Under the pieces are notes generated by a model that made no database searches, had not been told where the DNA came from, and saw nothing but the letters and a program-made list of their open reading frames with translations. From NCBI RefSeq assembly GCF_022811685.1, contig NZ_CP094532.1, positions 707,501 through 771,500 of the forward strand: a stretch of DNA of 64,000 nucleotides, in the 5' to 3' direction. Origin of the DNA: Chryseobacterium suipulveris. GTDB lineage: Bacteria; Bacteroidota; Bacteroidia; Flavobacteriales; Weeksellaceae. This document shows, one piece after another, positions 59,548 to 64,000 of this stretch (position 1 is the stretch's first letter; each line of letters opens with the position of its first letter). Position numbers and translations under genes: made by a program.

Positions 59548-60906
59548 CTACAACGACTTCTCATACGCATTCCAACCCGCGATTTTGTAGTTCAGCGCGG
59601 CTTTTTCAACATCATCGGATTTGTAGATTCCGCGTCCCACGATGATAAAGTCGGTTTGTAACTTATTGAAAACGTGTTCCGGCGTATTGTACTGTTGTCC
59701 TTTTCCGTCACCAGAATCGGCGAGGTTTACACCGGGTGTGAAAAGCAGAAGTTCGTCAGGAATCCTGTTCTGAGAAACGCCGCCGAAAACATTGGGATGA
59801 GAAACCGCAATATTCGCTGCCTGTTCGCGATACTGAAGATCGGTCAAAGTTCCTGTTGAAGACATGCTTAAAATGGCGACTACGCCTACATTTCTAAAGC
59901 AGTCGAGAGAATCGTAACCAGCGATAACCTGCGCAGTAACGAAATCCGCCCAATTCGAGATTTTGAAAACCCCCATCGAAAACTGAAGTTCCTGCGTATT
60001 TCCTATGTCGGCAAATTTTCTGTCTTCCATTAAAAGAAAGTTGTATTTGCTCGCCAAATCTTTAAGCGGAAGAATCGTATTGTCCGCATCAAAATCGGAA
60101 ATGATATCGATATGCGTTTTCAGCGCGACGATGTGTGGACCAACTTTTTCTACTAAATCCAGAAGTTCTTTCGTCGTGGTAACATCCGCGGAAACGATGA
60201 GGTTGGATCTTTTTTCTACGGCGATTTTCAGCAGTTTTTGAGCAACGGAATGGTCGCAGATTTCCAGTTTATCTTCGTAGGAAAGTCGCTTTTTTTCTTC
60301 GAATTTCACATTGTTTCCATTAAGGAAATCCTGGATTCTTTCGATCTCGTCGTCGGTTAGATGACCTTCTTCCTGAAGCATTTTGCAAACTTCCGAAATC
60401 GTGAAAAGCGTGTGTACATTATAACCGCGGCTTTCCAAAAGCTGTTTTCCGCCTTGCTGTCTGTCAAGAACCACGACAATGTCTGAAACGTCGATTCCTT
60501 CATTTTCAACCTCGTCAATGGTTTCCAAAAGTGATTTCCCCGAGGTGATTACATCTTCCACCAAAAGACAATTTTGACCTTTAGTAAAAATTCCCTCGAT
60601 CAGTCGTTTCGTGCCGTAATCTTTGGCCTCTTTTCTTTTGATAATCAATGGAATGTAGCTTTCCAAAGACATTGCGGTTGCCATCGGAAGTGCTGCGTAA
60701 GGAACCCCACAAATCAAATCGAAATTGTCCAGCGGAAGCATTTCCAACAAATAATTGGCAAGAGATTTCAGGATTTTCGGGTCGGATGCGAGCGGACGCA
60801 AATCCACATAAAACGGACTTTCAATACCGCTTTTCAGCGTAAACCTTCCAAACTTGATAATGCCGAGTTTGTAGCACTCGAGAAAAAATTCCTTTTTAGT
60901 TTCCAT
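59548..60906 (-). CDS. pyrEF: Bifunctional UMP synthase (OPRT-ODCase fusion, eukaryote-like)
   Basis: A 452-residue fusion for the last two steps of UMP synthesis. Residues 1-205 are orotate phosphoribosyltransferase (FTLKSGIESPFYVDLR, GVPYAALPMA, PRPP loop LLVEDVITSGKS). Residues ~215-452 are orotidine-5'-phosphate decarboxylase with catalytic EDRKFADIGNT (the D-K-D triad), LKTHIDIISDF, SMSSTGTL, LFTPGVNLADSGDGKGQQYN and IIVGRGIY. The domain order and ODCase sequence are those of animal and plant UMP synthase, not the usual separate bacterial PyrF. Both active sites look intact. A -7 box TAACTTTG is 17 bp upstream. Confidence 0.93.
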   Translation of the reverse strand: METKKEFFLECYKLGIIKFGRFTLKSGIESPFYVDLRPLASDPKILKSLANYLLEMLPLDNFDLICGVPYAALPMATAMSLESYIPLIIKRKEAKDYGTKRLIEGIFTKGQNCLLVEDVITSGKSLLETIDEVENEGIDVSDIVVVLDRQQGGKQLLESRGYNVHTLFTISEVCKMLQEEGHLTDDEIERIQDFLNGNNVKFEEKKRLSYEDKLEICDHSVAQKLLKIAVEKRSNLIVSADVTTTKELLDLVEKVGPHIVALKTHIDIISDFDADNTILPLKDLASKYNFLLMEDRKFADIGNTQELQFSMGVFKISNWADFVTAQVIAGYDSLDCFRNVGVVAILSMSSTGTLTDLQYREQAANIAVSHPNVFGGVSQNRIPDELLLFTPGVNLADSGDGKGQQYNTPEHVFNKLQTDFIIVGRGIYKSDDVEKAALNYKIAGWNAYEKSL

Positions 60907-60923
60907 TCACTTTTACTTTTTCA

Positions 60924-60931
60924 CAAAGTTA
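60924..60931 (-). promoter_or_regulatory. -7 box of the UMP synthase promoter
   Basis: TAACTTTG on the minus strand, exact consensus. Confidence 0.5.
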
Positions 60932-60996
60932 AGGGTAAAAGTTGGAAGTTGGAAGCTGGAGGTTGGAAGATTTCCACACTTTCGCTGGAAAATCTC

Positions 60997-61004
60997 TATC
61001 TTTG
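60997..61004 (+). promoter_or_regulatory. -7 box of the serine hydrolase promoter
   Basis: TATCTTTG, exact consensus, 20 bp before the ATG at 61025. Confidence 0.5.
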
Positions 61005-61024
61005 AAAAAACCAAAAATTTAGCA

Positions 61025-62572
61025 ATGAAGATCAGATTTTCCTTCGTTTTCTTTTGTTTGTATTTCCTTTCATTTTCTCAAATCGAGGAGAAAAAACTCG
61101 ACGAACTCATTCAGAATACCATTAAAACTTTTGATGTTCCGGGAATGTCGGTAGGAATTATTAAAGATGGAAAAACCGTTTACTCAAAAGGTTTCGGAAT
61201 CCGGTCGATGAACACCAAACAAAAAATGGACGATCAGACTTTGGTGGGAATCGCTTCGAATTCAAAAGGTTTTACCGGTACTGCTTTGGCGATTTTGGTT
61301 GATGAAGGTAAACTGAACTGGGACGATAAAGTGACCAAATTTATTCCCGAATTTCAAATGTACGACCCGTTCGTATCGCAGGAAGTTACAGTGAAAGATC
61401 TGATTACACACAGAGCAGGACTCGGTTTGGGACAGGGAGATTTGATGTTTTTTCCAGAGGGCGGAAGCTTGACGGTGAATGACATTGTGCACAACGTCCG
61501 TTATTTAAAACCGAAAAATTCGTTTAGAGAAAAACTGGATTACAACAATATAATGTTCATCGTCGCTGGAGAAGTGATCCACAGGATTTCCGGTTTGAGC
61601 TGGGCGGATTTCATCGAGCAAAAAATCATGAAGCCGGTCGGAATGACTTCAAGTTTCGGAAGTTACAACCGTGCTGTCAAAGCCAATGTTTCGAATATTA
61701 TCGAAGCGCACGCTCCAGTCGATGGGAAAGCGATTCCGGTTCCACACGACTGGAACGAAACCGCAAATGCAGCGGGTGGAATCATCAGTAACATTAAAGA
61801 TATGATGACGTGGGCTGATTTTCTGATGAACGGTTTCACCACGAAAGACGGTAAGAAACTCGTTTCCGACAAGCAGATTCAGCAGTTATGGAACTTACAG
61901 ATTCCGACTCCGGTCGCGCTGAAAAATCCTTATGATTCCAATTTCGGCGGTTACGGATTGGGATGGTTTGTTTCAGATATTAAAGGCCACAAACAAGTTT
62001 ATCACACCGGCGGATTGATCGGAACGGTGACGCAGCTCATCCTCGTTCCCGATATGAAACTGGGAATCGTGGTTCTGACCAACCAGCAAAGTGGTGTCGC
62101 TTTCAACACGATTTCAAATACAGTAAAAGATTCCTACCTCGGAATTGCCGACAGAAACTGGTTGAAAACCTACAGCGAAAGAATGGCAAAACTCAATGCG
62201 GATTACGATAAGGAAAAGAAGGATGCTTTCACAAAATCGACGACTTTTGCCAAAGAAAAAAACAACCAAATCAAACCGGAACAGATCGTGGGAACGTTTA
62301 ACGATCCTTGGTTTGGAGATGTGATTATTTCTAATGACGGCAAAAATTTCAGAATTATCTGCAAGAATTCGCCACGATTGAAAGGCGATCTTTTACCGTA
62401 TTCACCAAATGTGATGATTGTGAAATGGGACGACAGAAGCTACGACGCAGACAGCTTCATCAATTTCAACATGGATGAAAACTGTAAAGCACAGTCGGCG
62501 AAAATGAAACCGATTTCGGGAGTTACCGATTTCTCTTTCGACTTTGAAGATTTGGATTTGAAGAGGAAATAA
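61025..62572 (+). CDS. Exported serine hydrolase (class C beta-lactamase fold)
   Basis: A 515-residue protein with signal peptide MKIRFSFVFFCLYFLSFSQ, then a beta-lactamase/transpeptidase-like domain: SxxK as SNSK (Ser78, Lys81), the YxN-type LDYNN, and HTGG (KTG equivalent). A C-terminal DUF3471-like domain from about residue 400 (IVGTFNDPWFGDVIISNDG) completes it. Such proteins are D-amino acid peptidases or esterases acting on cell-wall or peptide substrates; beta-lactam resistance is not implied. Confidence 0.88.
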   Translation: MKIRFSFVFFCLYFLSFSQIEEKKLDELIQNTIKTFDVPGMSVGIIKDGKTVYSKGFGIRSMNTKQKMDDQTLVGIASNSKGFTGTALAILVDEGKLNWDDKVTKFIPEFQMYDPFVSQEVTVKDLITHRAGLGLGQGDLMFFPEGGSLTVNDIVHNVRYLKPKNSFREKLDYNNIMFIVAGEVIHRISGLSWADFIEQKIMKPVGMTSSFGSYNRAVKANVSNIIEAHAPVDGKAIPVPHDWNETANAAGGIISNIKDMMTWADFLMNGFTTKDGKKLVSDKQIQQLWNLQIPTPVALKNPYDSNFGGYGLGWFVSDIKGHKQVYHTGGLIGTVTQLILVPDMKLGIVVLTNQQSGVAFNTISNTVKDSYLGIADRNWLKTYSERMAKLNADYDKEKKDAFTKSTTFAKEKNNQIKPEQIVGTFNDPWFGDVIISNDGKNFRIICKNSPRLKGDLLPYSPNVMIVKWDDRSYDADSFINFNMDENCKAQSAKMKPISGVTDFSFDFEDLDLKRK

Positions 62573-62673
62573 ATTAAAGTGTGTTTTTTAAATTTTTAAA
62601 TGAATAATATATTGGAAATTCTCTCCACCCATTCCGATCATTACGGGATCTAAAGGACGAGAAATATCCCACA

Positions 62674-62718
62674 AAATAAACCTGAATTTGCTCCCTTTAG
62701 GGAAGGGGTAATTTATTT
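62674..62718 (+). repeat. CTCCCTTTAGGG repeat, copy 2
   Basis: AAATAAACCTGAATTTGCTC followed by CCTTTAGGGAAGGGGTAATTTATTTT. It aligns over about 40 bp with the element at 31.0 kb in inverted orientation. Confidence 0.65.
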
Positions 62719-62736
62719 TAAATTTTAAAAGAAACT

Positions 62737-63213
62737 CTAGATCTTCTTCGGTTCGTAAAAGAAAATCAGCTTCTTTTTTGCGTTTTCAAAATCTGACCAG
62801 GAATCGGTATCGATCTGAAATCCTGCAACGCCACAAGTTGGAAACATAAAAATATCGTCGGACATCGAGTTGGCGAAATTCGAAATACCGTTATTGTGCG
62901 AAAACATTGCTACAGATTCCACGTTGTCTTCTAAACCATAGATCACTTTTTCGAAATTACTTTCGGTAGGATTGTAAAGCTTTTGCTCCTCTTGGATGTC
63001 GATTTCGTAGGTTTGATTAAAAATTTTGCAGGTATTCAAAGCACGAACCGCCGGACTCGAAATAAATTTTTGAATCTTGATTTCGCTGTCTTTTAGGAAT
63101 TTCGACATTTTCACAGCATCATCCAAACCTTTCTCGGCGAGCGGTCGGTCAAAATCCTCGGTATTTTCTGGCCAGTCGCTTTTTGCGTGGCGCACCAGAA
63201 TCAATGTTTTCAT
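62737..63213 (-). CDS. SixA-like histidine phosphatase
   Basis: A 158-residue cytoplasmic phosphatase of the histidine-phosphatase superfamily. The RHG-type motif is LVRHAKSDWPENTEDFDRPL (phospho-His at residue 9), with SSPAVRALNT and a second-histidine region MFSHNNGISNFANSM. SixA proteins remove phosphate from the histidine of phosphotransfer domains; substrate unknown here. Length is typical. Confidence 0.88.
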   Translation of the reverse strand: MKTLILVRHAKSDWPENTEDFDRPLAEKGLDDAVKMSKFLKDSEIKIQKFISSPAVRALNTCKIFNQTYEIDIQEEQKLYNPTESNFEKVIYGLEDNVESVAMFSHNNGISNFANSMSDDIFMFPTCGVAGFQIDTDSWSDFENAKKKLIFFYEPKKI

Positions 63214-63304
63214 ACTGCAATTTTTTGAAGAAATAAAATTAAAAATAATTCTTGATAAATGATGAAAAAATTATCCCTTTAAAACCGAATTTTATAAAAT
63301 TTAG

Positions 63305-63312
63305 TAAATTTG
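63305..63312 (+). promoter_or_regulatory. -7 box of a leaderless ruvX promoter
   Basis: TAAATTTG followed by CACGCT and the ATG at 63319. No room for an untranslated leader. Confidence 0.55.
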
Positions 63313-63318
63313 CACGCT

Positions 63319-63735
63319 ATGGGAAAAATAATGGCGGTTGATTACGGGAAGAAACGATGCGGAATTGCCGTGACCGACGATTTGCAGATCATCGCAAGCG
63401 GATTAGAAACCGTGCCGACCGAAATCATTTTTTCATTCCTGAAGAAGTACTTTGCTGAAAATGTGGTTGATGCAGTCGTTGTCGGGCAACCTGTAGATTT
63501 GAGAGGAAATCTTTCTGAAGTGGAAACAGATATTCTGGGATTCATCAAGAAGTTTCAGGAGCAGTTTCCGGGAGTTGAAGTTCACCGTTTTGATGAACGT
63601 TTTACTTCAAAAATGGCTTCGTATTTCATTTCGCAAAGCGGAAAAAATAAAAAGAAAAGGGAGGACAAATCACTGATCGACAAAGTGAGCGCAACCCTGA
63701 TTTTGCAGAATTTTTTAGAGCAGAAACAAAGATGA
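63319..63735 (+). CDS. ruvX: YqgF/RuvX-type nuclease
   Basis: A 138-residue RNase-H-fold protein (putative Holliday-junction resolvase, also implicated in 16S rRNA 5' processing). Motifs: MAVDYGKKRCGIAVTD near the N-terminus, VVGQPVDLRG, RFDERFTSKMA and DKVSATLILQNFL at the end. The ATG at 63319 follows the -7 box by 6 nt. The stop overlaps the def start (ATGA), so the two are coupled, as in many Bacteroidota. Confidence 0.93.
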   Translation: MGKIMAVDYGKKRCGIAVTDDLQIIASGLETVPTEIIFSFLKKYFAENVVDAVVVGQPVDLRGNLSEVETDILGFIKKFQEQFPGVEVHRFDERFTSKMASYFISQSGKNKKKREDKSLIDKVSATLILQNFLEQKQR

Positions 63736-64000
63736 TATTACCAATTAGAGCGTTTGGTGACGCAGTTTTAAGGAAACACTGCCACGAAATCGACAAAGAT
63801 TACCCGGAACTGAAGGAGCTGATTTCAAATATGTTTGAAACCATGGAATCTGCACACGGAATCGGTTTGGCTGCACCGCAAATCGGTCTGGATATCCGAC
63901 TTTTCGTTGTGGATGTGTCTCCTTTGGCTGAAGATGAGGATTATGCCGATATTGCCGATGAGCTGAAGGATTTCAGAAAAGTTTTCATTAATGCCAAAAT
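63732..64000 (+). CDS. def: Peptide deformylase, N-terminal part
   Basis: The first 89 codons of a peptide deformylase, cut off by the right edge. It starts MILPIRAFGDAVLR and contains motif I, HGIGLAAPQIG, then DIRLFVVDVSPL. Motifs II (EGCLS) and III (HExDH) would lie beyond the window. It is coupled to ruvX through a 4-bp ATGA overlap and removes the formyl group from new proteins. Confidence 0.93.
   Translation, partial: MILPIRAFGDAVLRKHCHEIDKDYPELKELISNMFETMESAHGIGLAAPQIGLDIRLFVVDVSPLAEDEDYADIADELKDFRKVFINAK

Noticed and set aside
61025..62572. A beta-lactam resistance gene
   Set aside because: The motifs are those of the broad serine-hydrolase/class C fold with a DUF3471-like tail, which does not imply resistance.

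Overview
The window is a piece of a Bacteroidota chromosome, most likely a Flavobacteriia genome of the Chryseobacterium/Kaistella group (Weeksellaceae). The pointers are type IX secretion C-terminal sorting domains, the MoxR-Bat aerotolerance operon, a fused OlsF-type aminolipid acyltransferase, the mevalonate pathway, low GC content, and promoters of the Bacteroidota form TTG-N20-TAnnTTTG with little Shine-Dalgarno sequence. Nearly everything is housekeeping. I see no prophage, insertion sequence, CRISPR array or rRNA operon. The only RNA genes I can support are a tRNA-Phe and a predicted small RNA.

Layout. 0-5.8 kb: a DinB fragment, dusB, a small envelope cluster, a thioredoxin-like protein, a 29-residue micro-ORF, glnS and a lipoprotein. 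5.8-10.5 kb: a two-component system (7TMR-DISM histidine kinase and LuxR-type regulator), a predicted sRNA, two envelope genes and a second micro-ORF. 10.5-16.1 kb: menC, fbp, lysC, an OlsF-like acyltransferase and tRNA-Phe. 16-25.9 kb: a Fic protein with a palindromic upstream region, a frameshifted YcxB-like gene, mutS2, ung, lipoproteins, a DUF456 protein, mscS, pdxJ and a lipoprotein hydrolase. 26-32.6 kb: hydrolase, epimerase, acyl-CoA ligase, mevalonate diphosphate decarboxylase and MarC. 32.6-40.4 kb: the MoxR-DUF58-Bat operon on the minus strand. 40.6-46.6 kb: DinB, rlmB, a GreA/GreB-like protein, nitroreductase, NamZ, an FtsX-type permease and a PLP beta-synthase. 46.8-57.1 kb: large outer-membrane proteins, two small T9SS cargo proteins, a DUF4846 protein and YceI. 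57.4-64 kb: a DsbA-like oxidoreductase, an AEC transporter, a eukaryote-like fused UMP synthase, a serine hydrolase, SixA, ruvX and the start of def.

The most interesting region is 5.8-8.9 kb. An 18-bp element (ATCACCCTTTTGTGTAAT) occurs three times almost unchanged and a fourth time in diverged form. Each copy lies at exactly the same distance from a -7 box of the form nAnnTTTG that lacks the usual first T. The four promoters face the lipoprotein gene, a roughly 105-nt RNA with its own intrinsic terminator, the two-component operon itself, and the downstream pair of envelope genes. This looks like a compact autoregulated envelope-response regulon with an sRNA arm, whose operator can be read from the sequence.

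Other points: two homologous micro-proteins sharing a C-terminal (Y/F)IF(I/V)K(G/D)VI motif; short intergenic repeats with a 7-bp period at about a dozen places, one apparently inside menC; at least five genes predicted to be leaderless; and several dispersed intergenic repeat families.
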